DNA from: Streptomyces phaeofaciens
GTDB taxonomy: Bacteria > Actinomycetota > Actinomycetes > Streptomycetales > Streptomycetaceae
DNA length: 64,000 nt
Reading direction: 5' to 3'
Assembly: GCF_014648915.1 (NCBI RefSeq)
Contig: NZ_BMSA01000032.1
Span: 1 to 64,000, forward strand
Part shown: in pieces, positions 16,836-25,599 of the stretch
Layout of the letters: every line of letters begins with the position of its first letter
Numbering within the stretch: the stretch's first letter is position 1
Position numbers and translations under genes: made by a program
The notes under the pieces: generated by a model
What the model saw: only the letters and a program-made list of their open reading frames with translations
Databases searched by the model: none
What the model was told of the DNA's origin: nothing

Positions 16836-16868
16836 GGTTCTCCCTTGCGGTCGGCGATATGCCCATGC

Positions 16869-16928
16869 TACCTCTTATCGAGCTACCTCGAATAGAGGTA
16901 CCTCTGTGCGAGGTACTTCGCGGAGAGG
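16869..16928. repeat. Four-unit 15-bp tandem repeat, candidate PadR operator
   Basis: Four units begin at 16869, 16884, 16899 and 16914 with pattern TACCTC-N6-AGG (the last has TACTTC). Where units meet they form GAGGTACCTC, a 10-bp palindrome, and TACCTC-N5-GAGGTA. The array fills the space between padR and the MATE gene and could bind several dimers in phase. Assignment to PadR rests on position. Confidence 0.7.
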
Positions 16929-16955
16929 CGGCCCGACACGAGGGGGATCACCGTC

Positions 16956-18281
16956 ATGGACCGTCACCGCGCGCAGCTCGTCTCGCTCGCCCGCCCCGTC
17001 TACTGGTCGCTGCTCGCCTCGGTCGCCGCCGGGATCATCAACACCGTCTGGGTCTCCCGGCTCGGCGGCCCGGCGGTCGCCGCCGTCGCGGTCGCCACCA
17101 ACACCGAGAACGTGCTGCTCGGCGTCGCCCTGGTCTTCGCCTCCGGGACCACCGTGCTGGTCGCGCACGCCCGGGGCGCCCGGGACCCGGGGGCCGTGCG
17201 CGCGGCCGTACGGGGTGGCTGGGCGCTGTGCGCGGTGGTCACACCCGTGGTCGCGGCCGGCGGATACCTGCTGCGCGAGCCGCTCGCCCGGCTCGTCCTG
17301 GGCGGCGACGGCGGCCCGGCGCTGCCGCTCGCGGTCTCCTACTTCGCGATCTCGATGCCGGGCACGGCCGTCTTCCTGGTCCAGCAGCTCGTCGACGGCC
17401 TTCTCAAGGGCACCGGCGACACCCGCACCCCGATGCGCCTCGCCCTCCTCGCGAACGGCCTGATCCTGCTCTGCGACCCCCTCCTCATCCACCTCCACGG
17501 CGTCCGGGGCGCCGCCGCCTCCACCGTGCTGTGCCGGTGCGTGGCCCTGGCGGCGGGACTGGTCGCGCTGCGCCGCAACGCCCTGCTGCGGTCCGCGTCC
17601 CGGGCGGTGCCCGCCGCCGCCCGCGCCGCCTCGCTGCGCAGCACCCTGACCACCGGGCTGCCCATGTCCGCAGACTTCACCCTGCGCCAGGCCGGGGCGC
17701 TCGCCCTGGTGGCCGTGGTGGCCCGGCTCGGGGTGACGGCCGTGGCCGCGTACGCGATCGCCTACAAGGTCATGTACGTGGCGACCATGGCCTTCTACGC
17801 GGTGCGCCAGGCCGCCGCCATCCACACCGCGCACACCCGGGGCGAGGGGCGGGAGGAACGCCGGGCGATCGGACGGCAGGCCGTGACCGTGTCGGCAACG
17901 GCCGGGCTCGCCGCCGCCGTCCTGCTGGCCGTCACGGCCCCCTGGATCATGGCGGCCTTCGGCGCCGGGCCCGCCGTGGCCCACCAGGGCGTGCTGTTCC
18001 TGCGCTGCGTCGGACCGTATCTGCTGCTGATGGCCGGGTTCATCTCCCTCGGCGGGGTCTTCGAGGGGAGCGGCGGAGCGCCGGTGCTGCTGCGGGTGAC
18101 CGTGCTCGGCACCGCCGTCCAGCTGCCGCTCGCGTACGCGCTGTCGGGGCTCGGGCTGCCGGGGGTGTGCCTGGCGCTGGCGCTCGCGATGGGGGCGCAG
18201 TGCGCGGTCGTGGGGGTGGTCCTGCGGCGGACGTGGCGTCAGGAGGGCGAGGCGGCCCGCTCGCTGGTACGGGCGGCGTGA
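16956..18281 (+). CDS. MATE family efflux transporter
   Basis: A 441-residue integral membrane protein with about twelve hydrophobic helices in two similar halves, as in MATE antiporters that export drugs or metabolites using an ion gradient. Family features are the N-terminal PVYWSLLASVAAGIINTVW helix, VQQLVDGLLKGTGDTRTP in the first half and the matching SLGGVFEGSGG in the second. ATG at 16956 follows GAGGGGGATCACCGTC. It is divergent from padR, so probably PadR-controlled. Its 3' end overlaps the convergent glycosyltransferase-87-like gene by 43 bp. Confidence 0.9.
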   Translation: MDRHRAQLVSLARPVYWSLLASVAAGIINTVWVSRLGGPAVAAVAVATNTENVLLGVALVFASGTTVLVAHARGARDPGAVRAAVRGGWALCAVVTPVVAAGGYLLREPLARLVLGGDGGPALPLAVSYFAISMPGTAVFLVQQLVDGLLKGTGDTRTPMRLALLANGLILLCDPLLIHLHGVRGAAASTVLCRCVALAAGLVALRRNALLRSASRAVPAAARAASLRSTLTTGLPMSADFTLRQAGALALVAVVARLGVTAVAAYAIAYKVMYVATMAFYAVRQAAAIHTAHTRGEGREERRAIGRQAVTVSATAGLAAAVLLAVTAPWIMAAFGAGPAVAHQGVLFLRCVGPYLLLMAGFISLGGVFEGSGGAPVLLRVTVLGTAVQLPLAYALSGLGLPGVCLALALAMGAQCAVVGVVLRRTWRQEGEAARSLVRAA

Positions 18282-19495
18282 CCGGGCACGGGCGCGGGGA
18301 CGTCCCCGGGCACGGTCGAGCGCCACAGCCGCAGCGCCGCCGTGAGCGCGGCGGCCACCAGCAGGCCGTTGCGCAGGAAGAGCAGGCCGACGCCGAGCGG
18401 GGTGCTCGCCACCACGTCCGCGAACCACACCGGGAACTCCAGGACCGTCACCGGGCACGCGGCCAGCACCAGCACGGCCGGCAGGGTCATCCGGCTCCCG
18501 CGACGGCACAGGCAGACCGCCGCGAGGCCGATCAGCCACACGAGGTACTGGGGGCTGATCACCCGGCTGGTGACGGTGAACAGCAGCACCGCCGTGAACG
18601 CGGCCTCCGCGAGGGTGTGCGGCCCGAACCGGCGCGCGCTCAGCCGCCACAGCAGCAGCCAGCCGAACGCGACCGCGCTCAGCCCGAGGGCCGCGTCGCT
18701 CACCACGTCCACGTACGGGCCGAGGAACTCCACCGAGCCGTAGTGCAGCAGCACCTCGCCGTCCCAGCCGAACCACCGGGCCCCGTGCAGGACGAGCGCG
18801 CCCAGCGACTCCACCTCGGTGCCCCGGTCGCGCTGGAAGGCGAGGAACGCGAACGCGCCGGGCATGGTGAGCGCGAACACGGCGCACAGGGCCCCGGCCG
18901 TCACCGCCGCCGCGGCCCACGCCCGGCGGCGCACCGCGCCTGCGAGCAGCAGCACCGGCCACACCTTCAGCAGCGCGGCCAGGCCCGTCAGCGCGCCCAT
19001 CAGCCGGGGGTGCCGGGCGCCCGCGACCAGCGCGGCCACCGCCACGGCGGTCACCATCACGTCGTAGCGGGCGTAGACGGTCGGGCCGAGCAGCGGAACG
19101 CCCGCCACCCACATCCAGGCGCCGCGCGGCGAGCGGCCGGGGCGCACGCCTCCCGCGTACCGCAGCAGCGTCAGCACGGCCAGGTCGGCGAGGAAGGCGA
19201 GGACGAAGAACGCCGACGCGTAGTCGAGGAAGGGCAGCAGGGCGGGGGAGAGGACCGCGAGGGCGGCGGCCGGCGGGTACTGCCAGGTGACGTCCGCCTG
19301 CGGGAACGCCCCGGTGCGCAGCACCTCGTACCAGCCCCGGTAGACGACCGACACGTCGGTCGTCACGTCCGGGCCGGGGAAGACGAACACCTTGAGGACG
19401 AAGAGCAGCAGCACGAGGCGGGTCACGCCCCAGGCCGTCAGGAGCCGGGCCGGCGACGGTCCCGCGTGCTTCGTCGTCATGCTCATGAGGCTCAT
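18239..19495 (-). CDS. GT87-like (DUF2029) integral membrane glycosyltransferase
   Basis: A 418-residue polytopic membrane protein with ten or so hydrophobic helices. The segment VTWQYPPAAALAVLSP is the hallmark of the GT87/DUF2029 family, polyprenyl-phosphate-dependent mannosyltransferases that build cell-envelope glycans on the outer face of the membrane. A second family segment is SRVISPQYLVWLIGLAAV. Three in-frame ATGs occur at 19495, 19486 and 19480, none with a clear ribosome site. It is divergent from the GT4 mannosyltransferase-like gene 70 bp away, so the pair may serve one glycan pathway. Confidence 0.78.
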   Translation of the reverse strand: MSLMSMTTKHAGPSPARLLTAWGVTRLVLLLFVLKVFVFPGPDVTTDVSVVYRGWYEVLRTGAFPQADVTWQYPPAAALAVLSPALLPFLDYASAFFVLAFLADLAVLTLLRYAGGVRPGRSPRGAWMWVAGVPLLGPTVYARYDVMVTAVAVAALVAGARHPRLMGALTGLAALLKVWPVLLLAGAVRRRAWAAAAVTAGALCAVFALTMPGAFAFLAFQRDRGTEVESLGALVLHGARWFGWDGEVLLHYGSVEFLGPYVDVVSDAALGLSAVAFGWLLLWRLSARRFGPHTLAEAAFTAVLLFTVTSRVISPQYLVWLIGLAAVCLCRRGSRMTLPAVLVLAACPVTVLEFPVWFADVVASTPLGVGLLFLRNGLLVAAALTAALRLWRSTVPGDVPAPVPGHAARTSERAASPS

Positions 19496-19564
19496 GGTTG
19501 CCCGCGGGGCTGTGAGCCGCCGCCCGGCGCGGCTGTGAGCGGCGTTTGGATAGGGTCGGCTGCG

Positions 19565-20707
19565 ATGCACAAGACCCTGATCGTGACCAACGACTTCCCG
19601 CCCCGCCCCGGCGGCATCCAGGCGTTCCTGCACAACATGGCGCTCCGCCTCGACCCCGACCGGCTGGTCGTCTACGCCTCGACCTGGAAGCGGTCCCGGG
19701 AGGGCATCGAGGCGACGGCCGCGTTCGACGCCGAGCAGCCCTTCACCGTCGTCAGGGACCGGACGACGATGCTGCTGCCGACGCCGGGGGCCACCCGGCG
19801 GGCCGTGGCCCTGCTGCGGGAGCACGGGTGCACGTCGGTGTGGTTCGGGGCGGCCGCGCCGCTCGGGCTGATGGCGCCCGCGCTGCGCAGGGCCGGCGCC
19901 GAACGGCTGGTGGCCACCACCCACGGGCACGAGGCCGGCTGGGCGCAACTGCCCGCGTCCCGGCAGCTGCTGGGCCGGATCGGGCAGACCACGGACACGA
20001 TCACCTACCTGGGCGAGTACACCCGCTCACGGATCGCGACCGCGCTGAGCGCCGAGGCCGCCGGGCGGATGGTGCAACTGCCGCCGGGCGTCGACGAGAA
20101 GACCTTCCACCCCGGCTCGGGCGGCGACGAGGTGCGCGCCCGGCTCGGGCTGACCGACCGGCCGGTCGTCGTGTGCGTCTCGCGGCTGGTGCCGCGCAAG
20201 GGCCAGGACACGCTGATCCTGGCCATGCCCCGGATCCTGGCCGCCGAGCCGGACACCGTGCTGCTGATCGTCGGCGGCGGACCGTACGAGCGGGACCTGC
20301 GCCGGCTGGCCCACGAGACGGGGGTCGCGGACTCCGTACGCTTCACGGGCGCCGTCCCCTGGGCCGAACTGCCCGCCCACTACGGCGCCGGGGACGTCTT
20401 CGCGATGCCGTGCCGGACCCGGCGGGGCGGCCTGGACGTCGAGGGGCTCGGGATCGTCTACCTGGAGGCGTCGGCGACCGGACTGCCCGTCGTCGCCGGG
20501 GACTCCGGCGGCGCGCCCGACGCCGTGCTCGACGGCGAGACCGGCTGGGTCGTGCGCGGCGGCTCCCCGGCCGACGCCGCCGAACGCATCGTCGCCCTCC
20601 TCGGGGACGCCGAACTGCGCCGGAGGATGGGGGAGCGGGGCCGGAGCTGGGTCGAGGAGAAGTGGCGCTGGGACCTGCTGGCCGAGAAGCTGCGCACCCT
20701 CCTCTGA
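19565..20707 (+). CDS. GT4 family glycosyltransferase (PimB-like)
   Basis: A 380-residue cytosolic or membrane-associated retaining glycosyltransferase. The N-terminal acceptor half begins LIVTNDFPPRPGGIQAF, as in PimB-type phosphatidylinositol mannoside mannosyltransferases. The donor half has VSRLVPRKGQDTLI, LIVGGGPYERDL and the E-x7-E region around DVEGLGIVYLEASA, where the sugar nucleotide binds. In actinobacteria such enzymes add mannose to PI lipids. ATG at 19565 lies close behind GGGTCGGCTGCG, with no strong ribosome site. Confidence 0.87.
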   Translation: MHKTLIVTNDFPPRPGGIQAFLHNMALRLDPDRLVVYASTWKRSREGIEATAAFDAEQPFTVVRDRTTMLLPTPGATRRAVALLREHGCTSVWFGAAAPLGLMAPALRRAGAERLVATTHGHEAGWAQLPASRQLLGRIGQTTDTITYLGEYTRSRIATALSAEAAGRMVQLPPGVDEKTFHPGSGGDEVRARLGLTDRPVVVCVSRLVPRKGQDTLILAMPRILAAEPDTVLLIVGGGPYERDLRRLAHETGVADSVRFTGAVPWAELPAHYGAGDVFAMPCRTRRGGLDVEGLGIVYLEASATGLPVVAGDSGGAPDAVLDGETGWVVRGGSPADAAERIVALLGDAELRRRMGERGRSWVEEKWRWDLLAEKLRTLL

Positions 20708-20786
20708 TCCCGGCCGCCGACGCCGCGGACGCAGGAAGGCGCGGGTCCTCGTGGAGGAACCGCGCCTTCGTACGTCGTACCGGGGA

Positions 20787-22583
20787 CTACTTGGCGTAGA
20801 TCGCCTCGATCTCCGTCGCGTAGTCCTTCGCCACGACGTTGCGCTTGAGCTTCAGCGACGGCGTGAGATGGCCCGAGTCCTCCGAGAACTGGGCGGAGAG
20901 GATCCGGAACTTCCGCACCGATTCCGCCTTCGACACCGCGGCGTTGCCGTCGTCGATCGCCGACTGGATGGCGGACACCAGGTCCGCGTCGTCCCGCAGC
21001 GACGCCGCGGTGGAGTCCGCGGGCTTGCCGTGGTCGGCGGCCCAACGGCCCAGGAACTCCTCGTCGATGGTGACCAGCGCGCCCACGAACGGCCGCCCGT
21101 CGCCCACCACCATGCACTCCGCGACCAGCGCGTGCGCCCGGATCCGGTCCTCGATCACCGCGGGGGCGACGTTCTTGCCGCCCGCCGTGACGATGATCTC
21201 CTTCTTGCGGCCGGTGATCCGGAGGTAGCCGTCCTCGTCGAGGGTGCCGATGTCACCGGTGTGGAACCAGCCGTCGGCCAGCGCCTCCGCGGTCGCGCCC
21301 GGGTTGTTCCGGTACTCCTTGAACAGGTGCTCGCCGTGCAGCAGCACCTCGCCGTCGTCCGCGATCCGCACCACCGAGCCCGGCAGCGGCTGCCCGACCG
21401 TGCCGATCTTCTGCCGGTCCCACGGGTTGAAGGCGGTCGCCGCGCAGGACTCCGTCAGGCCGTAGCCCTCCAGGACGGTGAAGCCGATGCCGCGGAAGAA
21501 GTGGCCGAGCCGCTCGCCCAGCGGGGCGCCGCCCGAGATCGCGTACTCGCCGCGGCCGCCGAGCACCGCGCGCAGCTTGCTGTAGACCAGCTTGTCGAAG
21601 ACCTTGTGCTTGATCTTCAGACCGAGGGACGGGCCGGACGGCAGGTCCAGCGCCTTGCTGTACGCGATCGCGGTGTCCGCCGCCTTGTCGAAGATCGCGC
21701 CCTTGCCGTCGGCCTGCGCCTTCGCGCGGGCCGAGTTGTAGACCTTCTCGAAGACCCGCGGCACGCCCAGGATCAGCGTCGGCCGGAAGGACGCCAGCTC
21801 GTCCGTGAGGTTCTTGATGTCCGGGACCGTGCCCAGCTTGATCGGCGCCATCATCGGGGCGATCTGCACCAGCCGGCCGAACACGTGCGCCAGCGGAAGG
21901 AAGAGCAGCACGCTGCACTCGCCCGTACGGAACAGCGGACGCAGCCGCTCCACGACGTTCCCGCACTCGGCGAAGAAGCTGCGGTGGGTGAGCACGCAGC
22001 CCTTGGGCCGGCCGGTCGTGCCCGAGGTGTAGACGATGGTCGCCGGGTCGTCGGCCTTGGCCAGCGAGCTGCGCTCCTCGACCGTGGCGTCGGAGACGTC
22101 CTTGCCGAGCCGCCCGAGCTCCTCGACGCCACCGCCCTCGATCTGCCAGACGTGCTTCAGCGCCGGCAGCGAGTCCCGCACCGACTCCACGGCGGCCGTG
22201 TGGCCGTCCAGCTCCACGACGACGGCGGTCGCGCCCGAGTCGGAGAGGATCCACTGCACCTGCTCCGGCGAGCTGGTCTCGTACACCGGCACGGTGACGC
22301 CGCCCGCGCACCAGATCGCGAAGTCGAGCAGCGTCCACTCGTAGCGGGTGCGCGACATCAGGCCGACCCGGTCGCCCGGCTGGACACCGGAGGCGATGAG
22401 GCCCTTGGCGGCGGCGTGCACCTCGGCCAGGAAGGCCGTCGCCGTCACGTCCTGCCAGACGCCACCCGCCTTGCGCGCGATGACGGCGACGTCGGGATGC
22501 TGCGCGGCGTTTCTGCGGACGATGTCGGTCAGATTGCCGTCCGCAGGGACCTCGTACAAAGCCGGAAGGCTGAACTCGCGCAA
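20787..22583 (-). CDS. Long-chain fatty-acid-CoA ligase (FadD15-like AMP-forming)
   Basis: A 598-residue adenylate-forming enzyme that activates fatty acids to acyl-CoA through acyl-AMP. Motifs in order: IVYTSGTTGRPKGC (P-loop, about 229), the acyl/AMP site LEGYGLTES (about 385), YLRITGRKKEIIVTAGGKNV (hinge and A8 region, about 480) and the terminal catalytic lysine in SLKLKRNVVAK. The FadD15-type length and a missing TM helix suggest a cytosolic or peripheral enzyme. A palindrome about 230 bp upstream (22807-22824) is a possible operator. Confidence 0.95.
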   Translation of the reverse strand: MREFSLPALYEVPADGNLTDIVRRNAAQHPDVAVIARKAGGVWQDVTATAFLAEVHAAAKGLIASGVQPGDRVGLMSRTRYEWTLLDFAIWCAGGVTVPVYETSSPEQVQWILSDSGATAVVVELDGHTAAVESVRDSLPALKHVWQIEGGGVEELGRLGKDVSDATVEERSSLAKADDPATIVYTSGTTGRPKGCVLTHRSFFAECGNVVERLRPLFRTGECSVLLFLPLAHVFGRLVQIAPMMAPIKLGTVPDIKNLTDELASFRPTLILGVPRVFEKVYNSARAKAQADGKGAIFDKAADTAIAYSKALDLPSGPSLGLKIKHKVFDKLVYSKLRAVLGGRGEYAISGGAPLGERLGHFFRGIGFTVLEGYGLTESCAATAFNPWDRQKIGTVGQPLPGSVVRIADDGEVLLHGEHLFKEYRNNPGATAEALADGWFHTGDIGTLDEDGYLRITGRKKEIIVTAGGKNVAPAVIEDRIRAHALVAECMVVGDGRPFVGALVTIDEEFLGRWAADHGKPADSTAASLRDDADLVSAIQSAIDDGNAAVSKAESVRKFRILSAQFSEDSGHLTPSLKLKRNVVAKDYATEIEAIYAK

Positions 22584-22806
22584 GACTGCTGCTCCTCATA
22601 GGGCGCCGGCGCCACGACGTTGTGTGATGCGACGGTGCGGTCCAAGGCTCGGGCTGGTGCTCAGACACTTCGGTCGTTGAAATCCTGAGCATGACTGGAC
22701 TGCCCGGACGTTACCCGCCGGTATGGCTTCTTCGACAGGGGGGTCCGGCGAGATGTTCGCTGCGTCACACAGACTGGTGTTTCCTCGCGCACAGTAGTCC
22801 ACCCCT

Positions 22807-22824
22807 TTACTAACTGGCCAGTAA
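22807..22824. promoter_or_regulatory. Candidate operator palindrome between fadD-like and phosphoesterase genes
   Basis: TTACT and AGTAA flank a perfect palindrome, ACTGGCCAGT at 22813-22822. The form suits a TetR-type regulator. It lies about 225 bp upstream of the acyl-CoA ligase start and 57 bp before the phosphoesterase. Confidence 0.45.
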
Positions 22825-22880
22825 CCGCTATTTCTGCCGCCACTGTTCACGTATGCCGCACACGCCTACGCTTGATCGAC

Positions 22881-23678
22881 ATGGCATCCACACCGTCCGG
22901 AAACCGCCGGAACCGCGTCCATGTGGTCAGTGACGTCCACGGCAACGCCCGTGACCTGGCCCGGGCCGGGGACGGCGCCGACGCGTTGATCTGTCTGGGC
23001 GACCTCGTCCTCTTCCTCGACTACGCCGACCACTCCCGCGGCATCTTCCCCGACCTCTTCGGCGTGGAGAACGCGGACCGGATCGTGGAGCTGCGCACGG
23101 CCCGCCGCTTCACGGAGGCCCGCGAACTCGGCGCCCGGCTCTGGGGCGGCATCGACGGCGACCGCTTCACCGTGATCGAACGGGCGGTGCGCAAGCAGTA
23201 CGCCGAGATGTTCCCGGCCTTCCCGACCCCGACGTACGCCACCTACGGCAACGTCGACATGCCGCAGCTGTGGCGCGAGTACGCCGGAGCGGGCACCACC
23301 GTCCTGGACGGCGAGCGCGTGGAGATCGGCGGCCGGGTCTTCGGCTTCGTCGGCGGCGGCCTGCGAACCCCCATGCGCACCCCGTACGAGATCAGCGACG
23401 AGGAGTACGCCGCCAAGATAGAGGCCGTCGGCGAGGTCGACGTGCTGTGCACCCACATCCCGCCGGAGGTCCCGGAACTCGTCTACGACACCGTCGCGCG
23501 CCGCTTCGAACGGGGCAGCCGCGCCCTGCTGGACGCCATCCGCCGCACCCGCCCGCGCTACTCCCTCTTCGGCCACGTCCACCAGCCGCTGGCCCGGCGG
23601 ATGCGGATCGGGGCCACCGAGTGCGTCAACGTGGGGCACTTCGCCGGGAGCGGTACGCCGTGGGTGCTGGAGTGGTGA
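22881..23678 (+). CDS. Metallophosphoesterase
   Basis: A 265-residue calcineurin-like phosphoesterase. The dimetal motifs are present in order: SDVHGN (D-x-H), CLGDLV (GD), TYGNVDM (GN-D), THIPPE (H) and the terminal GHVHQP. It may hydrolyse phosphodiesters or protein/nucleotide phosphates; the substrate is unknown. ATG at 22881 sits 8 bp after TACGCT, a possible -10 box, with no ribosome site between, so the transcript may be leaderless. Confidence 0.88.
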   Translation: MASTPSGNRRNRVHVVSDVHGNARDLARAGDGADALICLGDLVLFLDYADHSRGIFPDLFGVENADRIVELRTARRFTEARELGARLWGGIDGDRFTVIERAVRKQYAEMFPAFPTPTYATYGNVDMPQLWREYAGAGTTVLDGERVEIGGRVFGFVGGGLRTPMRTPYEISDEEYAAKIEAVGEVDVLCTHIPPEVPELVYDTVARRFERGSRALLDAIRRTRPRYSLFGHVHQPLARRMRIGATECVNVGHFAGSGTPWVLEW

Positions 23679-23810
23679 CCCGACGACGACCCGACGCCGG
23701 GTGAAGTCGGCTGGTCGGGCGCGCGGTAGCCTTCACGCTGCACACACGTGCGCACGCAGGCAGACGCGCACGGTGACCTTTACCGGCCCGCATCCGGAGG
23801 AGCCACGGCG

Positions 23811-24263
23811 ATGGCGGAACACACCAGCTCGAGCATCACGATCGAGGCGGCACCGGCCGACGTCATGGCGGTCATCGCCGACTTCGCCCGCTACCCCGAC
23901 TGGACCGGCGAGGTGAAGCAGGCCGAGGTCCTCAAGGAGGACGGGCAGGGCCGCGCCGAGCAGGTCCGCCTGGTCATGGACGCGGGCGCCATCAAGGACG
24001 ACCAGGTCCTCGGCTACACCTGGACCGGCGACCACGAGGTGTCCTGGACGCTGGTGAAGTCCCAGATGCTGCGCCAGCTCGACGGCTCCTACCTCCTCAA
24101 GCCGGCCGGCGCGGGCGCCACCGAGGTCACCTACCAGCTGACCGTCGACGTCAAGATCCCCATGCTGGGCATGATCAAGCGCAAGGCGGAGAAGGTCATC
24201 ATCGACCGGGCGCTGGCGGGGCTGAAGAAGCGGGTGGAGTCCAAGGGGTCGAAGGACCTGTAG
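23811..24263 (+). CDS. SRPBCC (polyketide cyclase/dehydrase-like) lipid-binding protein
   Basis: A 150-residue START-fold protein with the family pattern SSITIEAAPADVMAVIADFARYP at the N-terminus, central strands VSWTLVKSQMLRQLDGSYLL, and a long C-terminal helix ending in ALAGLKKRVES. Such proteins have a hydrophobic cavity for lipids or polyketides, but this subgroup has no known ligand. The ATG follows GGAGGAGCCACGGCG, a strong site. It is followed 69 bp later by the ArsA-like ATPase, with which it is probably co-expressed. Confidence 0.85.
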   Translation: MAEHTSSSITIEAAPADVMAVIADFARYPDWTGEVKQAEVLKEDGQGRAEQVRLVMDAGAIKDDQVLGYTWTGDHEVSWTLVKSQMLRQLDGSYLLKPAGAGATEVTYQLTVDVKIPMLGMIKRKAEKVIIDRALAGLKKRVESKGSKDL

Positions 24264-24332
24264 CCGCCCCGCCCGCGGCGCCGGGCGGCGCCCGGCCCGC
24301 CCGCACCCCCGCCGACGGTACGGTTCACCCTC

Positions 24333-25496
24333 ATGCGCACCATCCTGATCACCGGCCCTGGCGGCAGCGGACGTACGACCCTCGCGGCGGCCACCGCGCT
24401 GGCGGCGGCGAGCGGCGGCACGAGGACCCTCGTCCTCGGCGCCGACCGTACCGACAGCCTCGGCGCCGCGCTCGGCGTGGCGACCGGGCCCAAGCCGGTG
24501 GAGGCCGCCCCGGGCCTCACCGCCTGGCGGCCCGACGCCGCCGCCGGCTTCCGCGACGACCTCGCCGCCTTCCAGGAGCGTGCCACCGGCGTCCTCGACC
24601 TGCTCGGCGCCTCCCGGCTCGACCCCGAAGAGGTCACCCCCCTCCCCGGCGCCGAGGAGCTGACCCTGCTGCGCGCGCTGCGGGACGCCGCCCTCACCGA
24701 GGCCCACGACCTGCTCGTCGTCGACCTCCCGCCCACCCCGCAGGCCCTCGCCCTGCTCGCCCTCCCCGAGGAACTCCGCCGCTATCTGCGCCGGCTCCTC
24801 CCGCCGGAACGCCAGGCCGCCCGCGCCCTGCGCCCCGTCCTGGGCCGCCTCGCCGGCATCCCCCTGCCCGCCGAGTGGCTGTACGAGACGTCCACCCGGT
24901 GGGACCTGGAGCTGGCCGCCGTGGAGGCCGTCCTCGCCGACCGGCACACCGCCGTACGGCTCGTCGCCGAACCGGGGCCGGCCGGGGCCGACGCCGTCCG
25001 GGACGCCCGGCTCGGCCTCGCCCTGCGCGGCCTGCCCGTCGAGTCCCTGGTCGCCAACCGCGTCCTGCCCGAGGGAGCCGACGGCGACGGCCCGCTCGGC
25101 CGGCTCGTCGCCCAGCAGCGCAAGACCCTGGAGGAGTGGGGCGGGGCACGGACCGTCGCCCACCTCGGGCACGACCCGCGCGGCGCCGACGACCTCGCGG
25201 CGCTCGGCGTGCCCGCCGTCAACCGGGACACCTCCCCGGTCGAGTGGCCGATCGCCGACCGGCTGGCGGCGGACGGCGTGCTCGTCTGGCACATCCCGCT
25301 GCCCGGCGCCATACGCGAGGAGCTGGACCTGATCCGGCGCGGCGACGAACTCGTGGTCACCGCCGGTCCCTTCCGCCGCATCGTCGCCCTGCCCTCCGCC
25401 CTGCGCCGCTGCACCGTCGACGGCGCCGCCCTGCGCGACGGGGAGCTGTGCGTACGGTTCGCGCCGGATCCCGCCCTGTGGCCGCGGACCACATGA
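24333..25496 (+). CDS. ArsA-like ATPase with arginine in the P-loop
   Basis: A 387-residue protein of the ArsA/GET3/ParA-like P-loop class. The N-terminal loop is GPGGSGRTTLAAA (about 8-20), where the canonical ArsA loop reads GKGGVGKTT; the invariant lysine is Arg here. A Walker-B-like LLVVDLPPTPQALALL lies near 130 and an adenine-loop-like LVANRVLPEG near 240. No metal-binding Cys triad of arsenite pumps is seen, so arsenic transport is unlikely. Neighbouring SRPBCC and DUF5304 genes form a small actinobacterial cluster of unknown purpose. Confidence 0.75.
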   Translation: MRTILITGPGGSGRTTLAAATALAAASGGTRTLVLGADRTDSLGAALGVATGPKPVEAAPGLTAWRPDAAAGFRDDLAAFQERATGVLDLLGASRLDPEEVTPLPGAEELTLLRALRDAALTEAHDLLVVDLPPTPQALALLALPEELRRYLRRLLPPERQAARALRPVLGRLAGIPLPAEWLYETSTRWDLELAAVEAVLADRHTAVRLVAEPGPAGADAVRDARLGLALRGLPVESLVANRVLPEGADGDGPLGRLVAQQRKTLEEWGGARTVAHLGHDPRGADDLAALGVPAVNRDTSPVEWPIADRLAADGVLVWHIPLPGAIREELDLIRRGDELVVTAGPFRRIVALPSALRRCTVDGAALRDGELCVRFAPDPALWPRTT

Positions 25497-25599
25497 ACCG
25501 GATACCGCCGTTCGGGTACCGTCGTAGGGACGAGCCGTCATCGGGCGTCCGCACGGGGCGCCGTACCAGGCGACCGTCAGGAGTCACCGGGAGTCCGTC

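Noticed and set aside
16859..19564. Very long plus-strand open frame running through the MATE and GT87-like region into the GT4 gene
   Set aside because: Only the part from 19565 looks like a protein. The rest is a shifted reading of real genes with Pro/Arg-rich noise. Its LPLIE/LPRIE/VPLCE start is simply the 15-bp DNA repeat read in frame.
24333..25496. Arsenite efflux ATPase function
   Set aside because: No cysteine triad, altered P-loop, and no arsB or arsR neighbour.
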